Source: Cyanobacteriota bacterium (GTDB taxonomy: Bacteria > Cyanobacteriota > Cyanobacteriia > CACIAM-69d). Taken from it: a stretch of DNA of 64,000 bases. The stretch's first letter is position 1. Each line of letters begins with the position of its first letter. This document shows, piece after piece, positions 1-9,076 of the stretch. A model generated the notes under the pieces. It was not told where the DNA came from and searched no databases. It worked only from the letters and a program-made list of their open reading frames with translations. The translations under genes and the position numbers were made by a program. The stretch lies in the NCBI GenBank assembly GCA_022402445.1, contig JAKRSF010000006.1, positions 137,243 to 201,242 on the forward strand, written 5' to 3'.

Positions 1-302
1 CCTCTAGACGATGGGGGCCTGCTTTCCGGACGCCCTTTAACTTATCGAAAGTCTTAGGATAGGTCAACCCCTGGTTGTGTCTCTTAATCTTTCGTAATGT
101 TTGCTGGGGTACCTTTTGGGTGGGATTGTCACGGGGGGCGATCGCGCCGCTCGTATGGGTAGGGCAGGCTAGAGTGGTGGAGGGGGAGCGGCGGCGGCGG
201 GGTCGGGGGGACGGTGATGGTCCTCCGGCGGGATGGGTGCGGTTAGGCTAGTAGCATTTTTGACCATTGGTTCGGTGACGCGCGAAGGCAGGGGACAGGG
301 AT
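1..302. other. intergenic region, no gene recognised
   Basis: No reading frame here resembles a known family, and no RNA gene signature is visible. The first 120 bases are less GC-rich than the rest and may hold promoter elements for the secreted protein at 303, but no clear -35/-10 pair could be assigned. One HIP1-like GCGATCGC site lies near 138. Confidence 0.5.
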
Positions 303-887
303 ATGGTGAAGTTGAGGGGCGCGGCGGCGATCGCGCAGTGGCCCTGGGGGTTGATGGTGGCCCTGGTGGGGGTGGGGGCGGTGATCCCCGCGATCGCGAC
401 GGAGGATTTCAGCGGACTTGAAGACTTCGAGTTTGTGGCCCCGGCGGTGGTGCGCGGCAATTTGACCTATCGGGTGGGGGGCTGCGTCGATAAAGCCTGT
501 GGATCCAAGGGTGGCGATCGCCCATCCGTTGCCCCGCCGGAGGGGAGCGATGTCTATGGGGCATCCCAGGAGGATCCCGCCGCGATCGCGCCGGAGATGG
601 GGGTGCTGAACCTGGTGTTGGAGGGGGGCAGCGGCACCTTGAATTTTGCCTACGAGCGCACCGCCAACTGCTGCTTTGAATTTGACCTGGCCGAAAACCG
701 CGACGGCAATACGATCGACGTGATTGAAACCAGCGGGGGGCTCCTCTGCCGCTGCCTGTGTGATTTCAACCTCACGGGTACGATCCAAAACCTCGCGCCG
801 GGACCGTACCGCGTGCGGCTGTTCCAGGCTCCGCGCCAGGGCGATCGGCAACTGGTGACCACCCGCCAGGTGGACATCAAGCCCTAG
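303..887 (+). CDS. hypothetical secreted cysteine-rich protein
   Basis: This is a 194-residue protein of no recognised family. Residues 1-32 look like a Sec signal peptide: basic start, hydrophobic core at about 16-30, and a likely cut after AIA. The mature part has seven cysteines in three groups: C61/C66, C123/C124 and C149/C151/C153. These suggest disulfides or metal binding outside the cytoplasm. The C-terminal third ends in a strand-like segment (GPYRVRLF), which suggests a beta-sandwich. The ATG is preceded by a purine-rich AGGGGACAGGG stretch that can serve as ribosome-binding site. It is convergent with the rel gene. Function is unknown; the signal peptide is well supported. Confidence 0.7.
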   Translation: MVKLRGAAAIAQWPWGLMVALVGVGAVIPAIATEDFSGLEDFEFVAPAVVRGNLTYRVGGCVDKACGSKGGDRPSVAPPEGSDVYGASQEDPAAIAPEMGVLNLVLEGGSGTLNFAYERTANCCFEFDLAENRDGNTIDVIETSGGLLCRCLCDFNLTGTIQNLAPGPYRVRLFQAPRQGDRQLVTTRQVDIKP

Positions 888-940
888 ACCACACAGCCTA
901 GGGAGTGATCATAAATCGGCAATCGGCCCGGACCTGGTCT

Positions 941-975
941 CAACAAGGGGCTCAACAAGGGGCTCAAGCCCCTTG
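941..975. repeat. tandem 12-mer and hairpin
   Basis: The 12-mer CAACAAGGGGCT occurs twice in tandem (941-952 and 953-964). The second copy forms a perfect palindromic hairpin, CAAGGGGCT / AGCCCCTTG with a 2-base loop (956-975). It lies between two convergent genes. There is no T-run on either side, so it is not a classical intrinsic terminator. A related imperfect palindrome occurs at 22395-22414. Confidence 0.6.
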
Positions 976-1045
976 CCCCCACCGGCGAACGCATGATGCC
1001 ACAAGGGTTGCAGCTTAAGGGACCACAACCCCTAGGCCCAAACCC

Positions 1046-3325
1046 CTAGCCCCCATTCGTCACCCGCCGCAGGGCCATCACATCACCAATTTTGCGGATT
1101 TGCGTGAACACCCGATCCAACTGGGCGCGATCTTGAATGTCGATCCCCAGGGCGATCGTGGCCATCTCCCCCCGCCGGGTCTGGACCTGGGCTCCGTTCA
1201 CATTGATGTTGTAGTCCGCCAGCCGCGTCAAAATGTCCTTGAGCAGCCCCACGCGATCCAGCGCCTCCACGATCACCTCCACCGGATAGGTGGGCGCGCG
1301 GCCCGTCCCCTCATCGGACACATTCCAGCGGACGGGGATCAGGCGATCGCCCGGCACCGACGCCAAATTCGCGCAGTTTTGACGGTGGATGGCAATGCCG
1401 TGGCTGCCCCGGGTCACCACCCCCACGATCGCCTCACCGGGGATCGCCGTACAGCAGCCCGCCATGTGGTGCAGCAGCCCTTCCACCCCTTCAATGGGCG
1501 CGCGGCTCGACTTTTGTGAGTGGCCCGATCGCTCCGGCAACCGGGCAACGGTGGTGACTTCCTGGGCGATCGTCCCTTTGTCCTTCTCCTGATCCGTCCG
1601 GGCCAGTTCCCGGATCCGATTCGCCACCGTCGTCAGCGTGATTTCCCCATAGCCCAGGGCCGCCAACAGATCCTCCACCCCGTGGTAGTTGCAGCGCTCC
1701 GCCACCGACTGCATCACCTCCGAGCGCAGGAAACTCTCAAACCCCTGCTTGCCCATTTCCCGCTCGAGCAGTTCCCGACCCCGCGCCACATTTTCATCCC
1801 GGTGCGATCGCTTGTACCACTGGCGAATGCGGTTACGGGCCGTCGCCGTCACCACAAACTTCAGCCAATCCAAACTGGGGTGGGCATTTTTCTGGGTGAT
1901 GATATCCACAATGTCGCCATTTTGCAGCGGCGTATCGAGGGGCACAATGCGCCGATTGACCATTGCCCCCGCGCAGTGGTTGCCCACCTCCGTATGGATG
2001 CGATAGGCAAAATCCACCGGCGTCGCGCCGCTGGCAAGGGAAATCACATCCCCGGTGGGCGTAAAGGCATAAACCTCCTCATCAAACAGGTTGGTTTTAA
2101 CGTTTTCTAGATATTCCTGGGCATCCTTAAGATCGTTTTGCCACTCCAGCAGTTGCCGCAGCCAAATGAATTTTTCATCATCGTTCCCTACGGCTAGGGC
2201 GCTGGTGCCGCTCTCCTTATATTTCCAGTGGGCGGCGATGCCGTATTCCGCCACCCGGTGCATGTCCTGGGTGCGAATTTGCACCTCCAGGGGCCGACCG
2301 GTCAAGCCAATGACGGAGGTGTGCAGGGACTGGTAGCGGTTGGGTTTGGGCAGGCCAATGTAGTCCTTGAAGCGGCCGGGGATCGGTCGAAATTCATCGT
2401 GGACTACCGCTAGGGCGCGATAGCATTGATCGACGGAATTGAGGATGACGCGGACGGCGGCGATGTCGTAAATTTCCCAAAAACTCTTGTTCTGGCGCTG
2501 CATCTTTTGGTAGATGCCATAGAGATGTTTGGGGCGGCCACTAATTTCGGCGTTGGTGATGCCCAGTTGACCGAGGCGCTCCTGCAAAATTTGGATGACG
2601 CGATCGAGGCGGGCTTCGCGATCGGTGCGTTTTTCGGCCACCAAGCCTTCAATTTCTAGGTAGGCTTCCGGATGCAGGTAGCGGAACGATAAATCCTCCA
2701 GTTCCCATTTCATGCGGCCGATGCCCAATCGGTTGGCGAGGGGGGCAAAAATTTCGAGGGTTTCAAGGGCAATCCGCTGCTGGCGATCGCTCGACAGGTG
2801 TTCGAGGGTGCGCATGTTGTGGAGGCGATCGGCGAGTTTGACGATGATCACGCGGATGTCGCGGGCCATGGCCAGGAACATGCGCCGGAAGCTTTCGGCC
2901 TGCTGTTCCTTTTTGCTAGAAAAGTTGAGCTTCGAGAGTTTGGTGACCCCTTCGACCAGGAAGCGCACTTCAGCGCCGAAGTGGTGTTCGAGGTCTTCGC
3001 CGGTGGTTTGGGTGTCTTCGATGATGTCGTGGAGGAAGCCCGCCGCGATCGTGGCGCTGGTGCCGCCGAGATCCCGCAGGAGTCCGGCCACGGCGATGGG
3101 ATGGGCGATGTAGGGCTCCCCGGAGGCGCGGCACTGGTTTTTGTGGAGGTCATAGGCGAACTGAAAGGCGCGGCACACCAGATCCGTGTCGTCTACGGGG
3201 GCGGGGCTGCCGTTGCCGTCGGGGCTGCCGCTGCGGGAGATCAGACAGGTTTGTAGCCACAGGGGCAGTTGCACGTCGCTGAAGGCGTCGCAGGGGGAAA
3301 TGAGTTCGGAGGTTGTGAGCACCAT
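1046..3325 (-). CDS. spoT: bifunctional (p)ppGpp synthetase/hydrolase (RelA/SpoT family)
   Basis: A long RSH enzyme of about 759 residues that makes and degrades the alarmone (p)ppGpp in the cytoplasm. The HD hydrolase domain carries the HD pair in GFLHDIIEDT near residue 95. The synthetase domain, about 240-360, has RFKDYIGLPKPNRYQSLHTS and EVQIRTQDMHRVAEYG. The RxKD form, rather than ExDD, is the one known from bifunctional enzymes. A TGS domain follows (EVYAFTPTGDVISL, about 410-475), and a C-terminal ACT domain covers about 680-755. The frame is open upstream to 3457, but that 44-residue extension is low in complexity, so the ATG at 3325 (MVLTTSEL) is preferred. It appears monocistronic. 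Both activities are predicted intact. Confidence 0.95.
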   Translation of the reverse strand: MVLTTSELISPCDAFSDVQLPLWLQTCLISRSGSPDGNGSPAPVDDTDLVCRAFQFAYDLHKNQCRASGEPYIAHPIAVAGLLRDLGGTSATIAAGFLHDIIEDTQTTGEDLEHHFGAEVRFLVEGVTKLSKLNFSSKKEQQAESFRRMFLAMARDIRVIIVKLADRLHNMRTLEHLSSDRQQRIALETLEIFAPLANRLGIGRMKWELEDLSFRYLHPEAYLEIEGLVAEKRTDREARLDRVIQILQERLGQLGITNAEISGRPKHLYGIYQKMQRQNKSFWEIYDIAAVRVILNSVDQCYRALAVVHDEFRPIPGRFKDYIGLPKPNRYQSLHTSVIGLTGRPLEVQIRTQDMHRVAEYGIAAHWKYKESGTSALAVGNDDEKFIWLRQLLEWQNDLKDAQEYLENVKTNLFDEEVYAFTPTGDVISLASGATPVDFAYRIHTEVGNHCAGAMVNRRIVPLDTPLQNGDIVDIITQKNAHPSLDWLKFVVTATARNRIRQWYKRSHRDENVARGRELLEREMGKQGFESFLRSEVMQSVAERCNYHGVEDLLAALGYGEITLTTVANRIRELARTDQEKDKGTIAQEVTTVARLPERSGHSQKSSRAPIEGVEGLLHHMAGCCTAIPGEAIVGVVTRGSHGIAIHRQNCANLASVPGDRLIPVRWNVSDEGTGRAPTYPVEVIVEALDRVGLLKDILTRLADYNINVNGAQVQTRRGEMATIALGIDIQDRAQLDRVFTQIRKIGDVMALRRVTNGG

Positions 3326-3835
3326 GGGGATCGCGGTCCGACGGGGGTGGATAGGGAAATGGGGAAATTCGGTGACCGATCGCGGTTGGAATCGGTACCG
3401 TTCGGGGAACTGAGGGGGAAATCTCAAGGTCGCGATCGCGCGGGTGGAGGGTATCAAGGGGCGATCGCCAAGGGGGATCCGTCAGATCAGGTCCAAGGGC
3501 TAGAACGGCGCGGGGACCGCCCTTTGCTGCTGATGGATCGTTGGTTCCGTGATAGCCCTAGCCTAACGCTGATTGCGCGGGGTGGAAATCCCGGTCAAAG
3601 TTCGGTTGTATATGGCAACGGTTCTTAATGGCGTGAACCGTCGAGAACGGTGGGATTGGGGTCAACAATCCGAAACCGTTGGGAAAGTTTATGGGGTGAT
3701 TAATGCAAACTTAATTAAAAGTTGTAGGTATTGTGCTTTAAGAGGCGGTTTTTTGTCTACTTTTGGGTGGCGCTGGTGGCAAATTTAAGGTTCACGTCGG
3801 GTTTGGGGGCGGATCTGGGATCCGGGGCGGCGGCG
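3326..3835. other. intergenic region between divergent rel and PatD-like genes
   Basis: About 510 bases separate the two starts. The segment 3600-3740 is clearly AT-richer than its surroundings (runs such as TTAATGCAAACTTAATTAAAAG near 3700) and is the likely promoter zone. No RNA gene or second reading frame with family resemblance was found. Confidence 0.4.
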
Positions 3836-4240
3836 ATGGGGGGGGGCGATGGGGGGGCGGGGGCGATCGCGCGGCTGCAAGCCCTGGAGCGTTTGATTGA
3901 GGGGGCGATCGCGCGGTTGGAGCCCGGATCGGCGGCGGTTTCTCCGGCGGAGTTGGGGGCGATCGCGGCGGCGGTGGCGGATCTGGGGGCGCAGTTGAAC
4001 CCGGCGACGCTGCAAGCACCGGAGGGGATGGGGGAGGGGCGGTGGCGGGCGATCGCGGTGGAACTGCACCGGCAACTGCGCCTTTTGGAGCTCGATGGGC
4101 AGTTTTTGCGCATGGCAAAGCGGCCGGATACCCTGCGGCTGCGGCTGCAACAGATGGCGGATCGCCTTGATCCCCTGCGGCAATACCTGCAATGGCGCGG
4201 GGCGGACGGGGCGATCGCCGATGATGGGCCTAGGGATTAG
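3836..4240 (+). CDS. small helical protein, possibly PatD-like
   Basis: A protein of about 134 residues if translated from the ATG at 3836; the open frame reaches back to a TTG at 3731. It is alanine-, leucine- and glutamine-rich and predicted all-helical, with no signal peptide in the preferred form. The C-terminal part (HRQLRLLELDGQFLRMAKRP, then an arginine-leucine helix ending LDPLRQYLQ) resembles from memory the C-terminal half of cyanobacterial PatD-type proteins, which affect heterocyst frequency in Anabaena. The assignment is tentative. The gene is convergent with the SPOR-like gene, and the two ends overlap by 11 bases. Confidence 0.5.
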   Translation: MGGGDGGAGAIARLQALERLIEGAIARLEPGSAAVSPAELGAIAAAVADLGAQLNPATLQAPEGMGEGRWRAIAVELHRQLRLLELDGQFLRMAKRPDTLRLRLQQMADRLDPLRQYLQWRGADGAIADDGPRD

Positions 4241-5552
4241 CGAGATCCGTTTCGACCACCCAGCCGTTGGCATAGATCTCAACCGCTTGGCCGGTTTCCT
4301 GCCGCAGATAGTCCCGCCAGCGGGCCGCGATCGCAAAGGAGAGGAACGGGCCAACCTCCAGAACGGTGGTGCCGTTGTCGTTTAAGAGGGCGGTGTTGTC
4401 CTCTGGAATGCCCGCCCGCCGAAGGCTCGCCTGCCATTGGGCAAACTGTTGGGCACTGCCCACTAGGCGGATGGCGTAGGGGATGGCCTCCGAGGGGGCC
4501 GGGGCGATCGCCGGGGGGGTGGAGTTCAGGCGGGCGAGGGGCTGGGGTTGGGGTTGGGCCTCTGGGGTTGCCCAGGTCCAGGTTTCCGTGGGGCCTGCCG
4601 CCGGGGCCGCTGCCGTGGGCAGGGGCGGGGGGGCGGGCAGGGGCAGCGCCTTGTCAGGATCCGCCACCGGGGGGCGACCGGCGCGCTCGGGAATGGGGGC
4701 GGCTTCGCTGGGGGCCGGGTTGAAGTTGGCAAAAAATAGGCTGGGATCAACGAAATCGCTGGAGCCGTTGGCTGAGGTGGGGGCGGTGGCCGCCGCGATC
4801 GCCGGACTCGCCATCGGGGGGACGGGGGCAATTTCCGCCGTCAGGCCCAGTTGGCCCAGCTCCCGCACCCGCGCGATCGCATCCCCCTGGCGCTCAAAAA
4901 CCCCCGCCTGGATGGCCGTGCGGCTGCCATAGGTAGCAAAGGTGGCGTTGGCGCTCAGGCGGCTGACCTGCTCTAGGGTACTGAGGCGATCGTCCATCAC
5001 ATAGACCCCGTAGGGACCGGCCCCCAGGGCGGCGATCGCGGCATCTGTCCCGGTCGAGCCGCCCCCTTGGGGATTCTGGCGGGGGTCGCGCGGGGTTGGG
5101 GCGATCGCCGCCTCCTCTAGCCAACCCCCCACCTGGGACGAATCAGGGCTAGTGGCGGCCTGGGGCTGGGGCTGGGGCTGGCGGGTCGCCCAACCATCGT
5201 CCGGAGCGGTCCGTTGGGAATCCCCCGCGCGGCCCTCCGAGGTGGGTAACCGCAGCTCCACCCGCACCGCCTCATCCACGTCACCGGGCCGCACCTCTAG
5301 GGGCTCAAAGGTGGCCGTCACCGTTTCCGGAGCCGCCGCCTCGACCGTTTCCGTCGGCTGGGTCGGGGGCCGCCCCGGCAGCGGTTGCCCAAAGGGGATC
5401 GGTTCATTGGCTGCCCCTGGTCCGGCCCAACTCCCCAGCAGGATGGCGATCGCGCCCATCCCCCAGCGCATCAACCGCGATCGCGCCCCTGCGGAGAGGC
5501 GATGGGACGGGGGCACGGAACCTAATCCTAGGGAAGTCAACCGGTCAGCCAT
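4230..5552 (-). CDS. proline-rich secreted protein with SPOR-like segments
   Basis: A 440-residue protein with an N-terminal basic stretch and one hydrophobic segment (about 30-46) ending in an Ala-X-Ala-like site, so probably exported or membrane-anchored. Most of the middle is low-complexity proline, alanine and glutamine. Two segments look like SPOR-type modules: one around the motif YVMDDRLSTLEQV with AIQAGVFERQGDAIARVREL, and one at the C-terminus with AIRLVGSAQQFAQWQASLRRAG. Proteins of this layout often bind denuded peptidoglycan, but that role is inferred only. It overlaps the convergent PatD-like gene by 11 bases. Confidence 0.65.
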   Translation of the reverse strand: MADRLTSLGLGSVPPSHRLSAGARSRLMRWGMGAIAILLGSWAGPGAANEPIPFGQPLPGRPPTQPTETVEAAAPETVTATFEPLEVRPGDVDEAVRVELRLPTSEGRAGDSQRTAPDDGWATRQPQPQPQAATSPDSSQVGGWLEEAAIAPTPRDPRQNPQGGGSTGTDAAIAALGAGPYGVYVMDDRLSTLEQVSRLSANATFATYGSRTAIQAGVFERQGDAIARVRELGQLGLTAEIAPVPPMASPAIAAATAPTSANGSSDFVDPSLFFANFNPAPSEAAPIPERAGRPPVADPDKALPLPAPPPLPTAAAPAAGPTETWTWATPEAQPQPQPLARLNSTPPAIAPAPSEAIPYAIRLVGSAQQFAQWQASLRRAGIPEDNTALLNDNGTTVLEVGPFLSFAIAARWRDYLRQETGQAVEIYANGWVVETDLANP

Positions 5553-6349
5553 GGTGGGGGTGGGGGCAGGGGGGCGCAGGACGCGATCGCGCGGAAAGCT
5601 TTAGGGAATCGACAACGCGGGCACCAATTAAGGCGGGTCAAAAACCATGGGCCAGGGCGTTGGGGGATCATTACTCCCCATGGTCAGCGCTGGGGTGAGT
5701 GCCGGTCAAGGGTTTCCCCGGAGGCCATCGCGACCGCTGCGAGGGCACCTGAAAGTTTTAAGGATCCCTGGGGGCCGTTCTAGCCCATCCCTGGGGTCCA
5801 TGTCAGCAGCAACCCCAAGGCCGGGGGGCCATGGACGGGGGCCAAACAGGCTGAAGATGCCGCCAATCCTAGGCCCCCAGCCGCCGCCTGCTCCGATGGG
5901 GTTTCCCCCGGGCCACCCGAGCGTTCGTTAACCTTTCCTTAGAATTCTGGCGATCGCGCCCCTGGGCTCCTTAACCTAAAAGCAACCTAAAGGCCAAGGG
6001 CCTGCACCTAGGGGCCGATCCTAAGCCACCGCCCTAGGGGGACTAGGCCAGCCCCAGGATATCCTGAAGACATTCCCCCAGCCATGGGCATTCCCTTGGT
6101 CCCCTGCGGTCCCTTGGCCGTTGCCCGTGAGCCGCTGCTAGCCCGTGCCCCAGGGCCACCGCGATCGCCGTGGCGTTCCACCCGAGCCCCGATCTTCCCC
6201 CGCAGTCCAAGGGTTTGGGCGGCGCGATCGCCGTAACGGAAGATGCAGTTTCAGGAATGCCACCCCGCTAAGATCCCCCCCATCCATCGGGCCGCGCCCC
6301 CGCTGAAGCCCCGCGCGATCGGCCCCCCATTCCCCCAGTCGAGTCCCCC
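5553..6349. other. 797-base intergenic region
   Basis: No reading frame has family resemblance. A short frame starting near 6084 (about 48 codons) is arginine- and proline-rich and looks like chance. The region holds Pho-box-like repeats (5927-5991, listed separately) and many CCTAGG-containing words. An sRNA or long leader for the peptidase gene at 6350 is possible, but nothing visible proves it. Confidence 0.4.
5927..5991 (+). promoter_or_regulatory. Pho-box-like repeats, tentative
   Basis: GTTAACCT at 5927 and CTTAGAAT at 5938 are 11 bases apart. CTTAACCT at 5970 is followed 11 bases later by AGCAACCT, and AACCTAAA repeats exactly at 5973 and 5984. The CTTAACCT word and 11-base spacing match the known cyanobacterial Pho box. 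The two pairs are 43 bases apart, so they are slightly out of phase. The repeats face the + strand, but the nearest + gene starts about 360 bases downstream. Confidence 0.35.
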
Positions 6350-7627
6350 GTGTTGCTCCCCTCCTACCCCGTCCCTAAGGTCGCCCGTTCCCCCGTCGAG
6401 CGCATCCCCCTGAGCCAGGGGCTGACCCTGGTCCACCACCATTTGCCCGCCAGCGCCGCCGTGGTGATGGACGTGTGGCTCGATGCGGGGGCGCGGGTGG
6501 AGCCGTCGGCCTGGTCCGGCATGGCTCACTTTTTGGAGCACATGATCTTCAAGGGCACCGATCGCATCGCCCCCGGTGAATTTGATCTGGCCGTCGAGGG
6601 GCGCGGCGGCATGACCAATGCGGCCACCAGCCATGACTATGCCCACTATTTTGTGACCTCGGCGGTGCAGGATGCGCGGGTGTCCCTGCCCCTGCTGGCG
6701 GATCTGTTGCAGGGGGCGATCGTGCCGGTGGCGGAGTTTGAGCGGGAACGGTCGGTGGTGCTCGAGGAGCTGCGGCAGGCCCAGGATAATCCCGACTGGG
6801 TGGCGTTCCAAAGTTTGCTCGAAAGTCTGTATCCGGGCCATGCCTACGGGCGATCGGTCCTGGGGACGATCGCGTCGGTGATGGGAATTACGCCGGAGGC
6901 CATGCGCCAATTCCACGGCTGCTACTACCAGCCGGAGCGGGCGGTGGTGGCGATCGCGGGGGGCATTGATCGCCAGGAAGCCTGTGATTTGGTGACTTCG
7001 GCCTTTTCGTCCTTCGTGGCCCCGAGCGCCTGCCCCGCGCCGGAACCGGGCCGCCTCGATGCGATCACCGAGGTGCGCCGCCAAAGACTCCATTTGCCCT
7101 ACCTGGAAACGGCGCGGCTGATGATGGCGTGGCTGCTGCCCGGACCGGTGCCCATTGGCGATACCCACGCCCTAGATTTGCTATCGGTGCTGCTGTCGGA
7201 GGGGCGCACCTCGCGGCTGGTGCGGGAACTGCGGGAGGAGCGGCAACTGGTCCAGTCCATCGGCTGTGACTGCACGACCCAGCGGGAGGCGTCGGTGTTT
7301 TTCTTGACCGCGTGGCTCGATGGGGACCACATGGGGATGGTGGAGGCGATCGCCCTGGACCGGCTAGAGGACGTGCAGGGGGGGGCGGTGTCGGAATTTG
7401 AGCTGGCGCGGGCGAAGCGGCTCCTGTGCAATGACTATGCCTTCTCGACGGAAACCCCCAGCCAGTTGGCGAGCTGCTATGGCTACTACACGCTGATGGG
7501 CCATTTTGATGAGGCCATCCACTACGTGGAGCACGTCAAGGCGGTGACGGTGGCGGATCTGGTGCGGGTGGCGCAGACCTATCTCCCCCGCGATCGCTAC
7601 GCCGTCACGGAACTGCTGCCGATTTAG
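6350..7627 (+). CDS. M16 family zinc metallopeptidase (processing-protease type)
   Basis: A 425-residue peptidase of the pitrilysin/insulinase family. The inverted zinc motif HxxEH is intact (H60-F-L-E63-H64 in GMAHFLEHMIFKGT). The third ligand glutamate sits in VVLEELRQAQ about 76 residues later, as is usual for the family. The second half carries the arginine/tyrosine substrate-binding region typical of M16B proteins. The length fits the one-subunit bacterial processing-protease form. There is no signal peptide, so it is probably cytoplasmic. The start is a GTG. Cyanobacteria often have two neighbouring M16 genes, one inactive; here only the active type is present. Confidence 0.9.
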   Translation: MLLPSYPVPKVARSPVERIPLSQGLTLVHHHLPASAAVVMDVWLDAGARVEPSAWSGMAHFLEHMIFKGTDRIAPGEFDLAVEGRGGMTNAATSHDYAHYFVTSAVQDARVSLPLLADLLQGAIVPVAEFERERSVVLEELRQAQDNPDWVAFQSLLESLYPGHAYGRSVLGTIASVMGITPEAMRQFHGCYYQPERAVVAIAGGIDRQEACDLVTSAFSSFVAPSACPAPEPGRLDAITEVRRQRLHLPYLETARLMMAWLLPGPVPIGDTHALDLLSVLLSEGRTSRLVRELREERQLVQSIGCDCTTQREASVFFLTAWLDGDHMGMVEAIALDRLEDVQGGAVSEFELARAKRLLCNDYAFSTETPSQLASCYGYYTLMGHFDEAIHYVEHVKAVTVADLVRVAQTYLPRDRYAVTELLPI

Positions 7628-7647
7628 ACGGTTCGATCTTCCCATCA

Positions 7648-7757
7648 CCGTAGGGGGTGGATCTCCCAACCCTCGCCCCACCGATCACCCCAAACCCGTT
7701 CAACCTTTGGACGAGCCATATCGGTGGGGGCTGGGCGGAAAAAACCCGCCCCTACGG
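7648..7757. repeat. MITE-like intergenic repeat, full copy
   Basis: A 110-bp element bounded by a perfect 9-bp terminal inverted repeat, CCGTAGGGG (7648-7656) and CCCCTACGG (7749-7757). Inside, the core CCCAAACCCGTTCAACCTT (from about 7688) and a GGGCGG...CCGCCC stem are shared with copies at 41637 and 54302. It lies between the M16 gene and the convergent DUF4230 gene. No clear target-site duplication could be assigned by eye. Confidence 0.65.
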
Positions 7758-7797
7758 ATGATCGGTTGGGGGAGGGAATTTGGAGCGGTTGGATGAT

Positions 7798-8736
7798 CTA
7801 GGGGGTGGCGGGGACGGGGAGGCGATCGCTGGCCGGTGCGGGGACGGGCAGGGGCTGGGGAGCGGTTTGGGCCGTCGGCTGGGGCGCACTGGCGGTCGGC
7901 GCGGCGGGTTCCTGGGGCTGGGGCGCGATCGCGCAGGTAGCCGGATCCGGTGGCGTCACCACCACCTCCAGCCGCTGAATGGGATTGCTATTGGGGGTCG
8001 TGCTCGGGGCCGCCGTCCCCAACAGGCGCGCCATGGTGTCGCGGGCGCGATCATTCGCCTCCGTCAGCAGGCCCCGTTCACAGGCGGCGGCGGTCACCTT
8101 CTGCAGGGCCTCCCGCTGGGCCATGGTCAGCAGTTGGGGGGCCGCATCGGGGCCGAGGCCCAAAAAGCCCCGGTTGTAGTCATAGACCTTTGATCGCTCC
8201 ACGTCGATCTTGCGATCCAAAATCTGCGGGGCCGGAAGCTGGAGTTTCAGGGTGCCGCTGGCCTCATCCCAGGTCACGGCCTCCGGCTGCAACTGCGACA
8301 GGTCAATGCCCGCGCGCACTTCCCCGTAGGCGATGTAGAGCAATTTCGTTGAGCCCACCACCAGGTTGCCCAGCACCGTATCGCTCCCGGTGGGTACGAT
8401 CGCCTCCATGGCAAACACCGTGGTGGTCAGGTCGCTGGCGCTGCGGATTTTGTCAATGGTCAGCGATCGCACATCCACCTTTGGCGGCGTCGTATCCACC
8501 CGAAAAGTCTGGGAAAACCACGCACCAATGCCCTGGCCGAACTGGCTCGCCCCCACCAGCAGCAGGGCTCCCCCGGCGATCGCCCCACCGGCCACAAACG
8601 TCCGGGCATGGGCCAGCAAACTGCGGGGCCGCGACGGTCGAGGCTCAAAAATAATCGGCTCCGGCGAGCTCTCCGGGGGGTGATCGCCGCGGCCAGTGCG
8701 ATCGGTGGAGCGGGGCGGGGGGGAAGTGCGAACCAT
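7798..8736 (-). CDS. DUF4230 family membrane-anchored protein
   Basis: A 312-residue protein with a cytoplasmic proline-rich start, one transmembrane segment at about 46-63 and an outer domain. The outer domain has the pattern of DUF4230: IRSASDLTTTVFAMEAIVP, then GEVRAGIDLSQL, then LQLPAPQILDRKIDVERSKVYDYNRG. The C-terminal 60 residues are a proline/alanine-rich tail. The biochemical role of DUF4230 is not known. It is convergent with the peptidase gene and separated from it by a MITE-like repeat. The start is an ATG with no strong ribosome-binding site. Confidence 0.8.
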   Translation of the reverse strand: MVRTSPPPRSTDRTGRGDHPPESSPEPIIFEPRPSRPRSLLAHARTFVAGGAIAGGALLLVGASQFGQGIGAWFSQTFRVDTTPPKVDVRSLTIDKIRSASDLTTTVFAMEAIVPTGSDTVLGNLVVGSTKLLYIAYGEVRAGIDLSQLQPEAVTWDEASGTLKLQLPAPQILDRKIDVERSKVYDYNRGFLGLGPDAAPQLLTMAQREALQKVTAAACERGLLTEANDRARDTMARLLGTAAPSTTPNSNPIQRLEVVVTPPDPATCAIAPQPQEPAAPTASAPQPTAQTAPQPLPVPAPASDRLPVPATP

Positions 8737-9076
8737 GGCGATGCCTTAGACCTTTGGTGTCCCGACGTTATTGTAACTCGCTGGTTCCAGTGCCCCCACC
8801 CCCTGCCCCGAGAACGGGTGGCCCGTCCGCCGCGATCGCCCCTGATGGGAATTGTCGTAACTGGGGAACCCTAACCAAAATGGCGATTGGGTAAAATTAC
8901 GGATCCCCACCGCCAGCAGGCCGCCCCATTTCCCCAGGATGACCCACCGCTACGGGGGTTTAAGGCCCCTAACCGGGACAAGAACCGCCACGCTAGGATA
9001 AGGGCGACTCTTCAGCACCTCCGCGTGCTGGCTCCGGCTGGGGGGGTGCTCCCCGGACCCAAGCGTTAGGTACAGC
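8737..9076. other. intergenic region between divergent DUF4230 and TPR genes
   Basis: About 340 bases. An AT-richer stretch near 8850-8900 (with TAAAAT at 8892) may be a -10 element, but the matching -35 is unclear. An imperfect palindrome around GGGGGTTTAAGGCCCC lies near 8955. No gene is seen. Confidence 0.4.

Noticed and set aside
941-975. Tandem 12-mer considered as a CRISPR start or terminator
   Set aside because: Only two units without spacers, and no T-run on either strand.
6084-6230. Short frame of about 48 codons before the M16 gene
   Set aside because: No ribosome-binding site, proline/arginine-rich and no resemblance to a known small protein.
6251-7168. 305-codon open frame opposite the M16 gene
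   Set aside because: Histidine/arginine-rich shadow of the peptidase gene.
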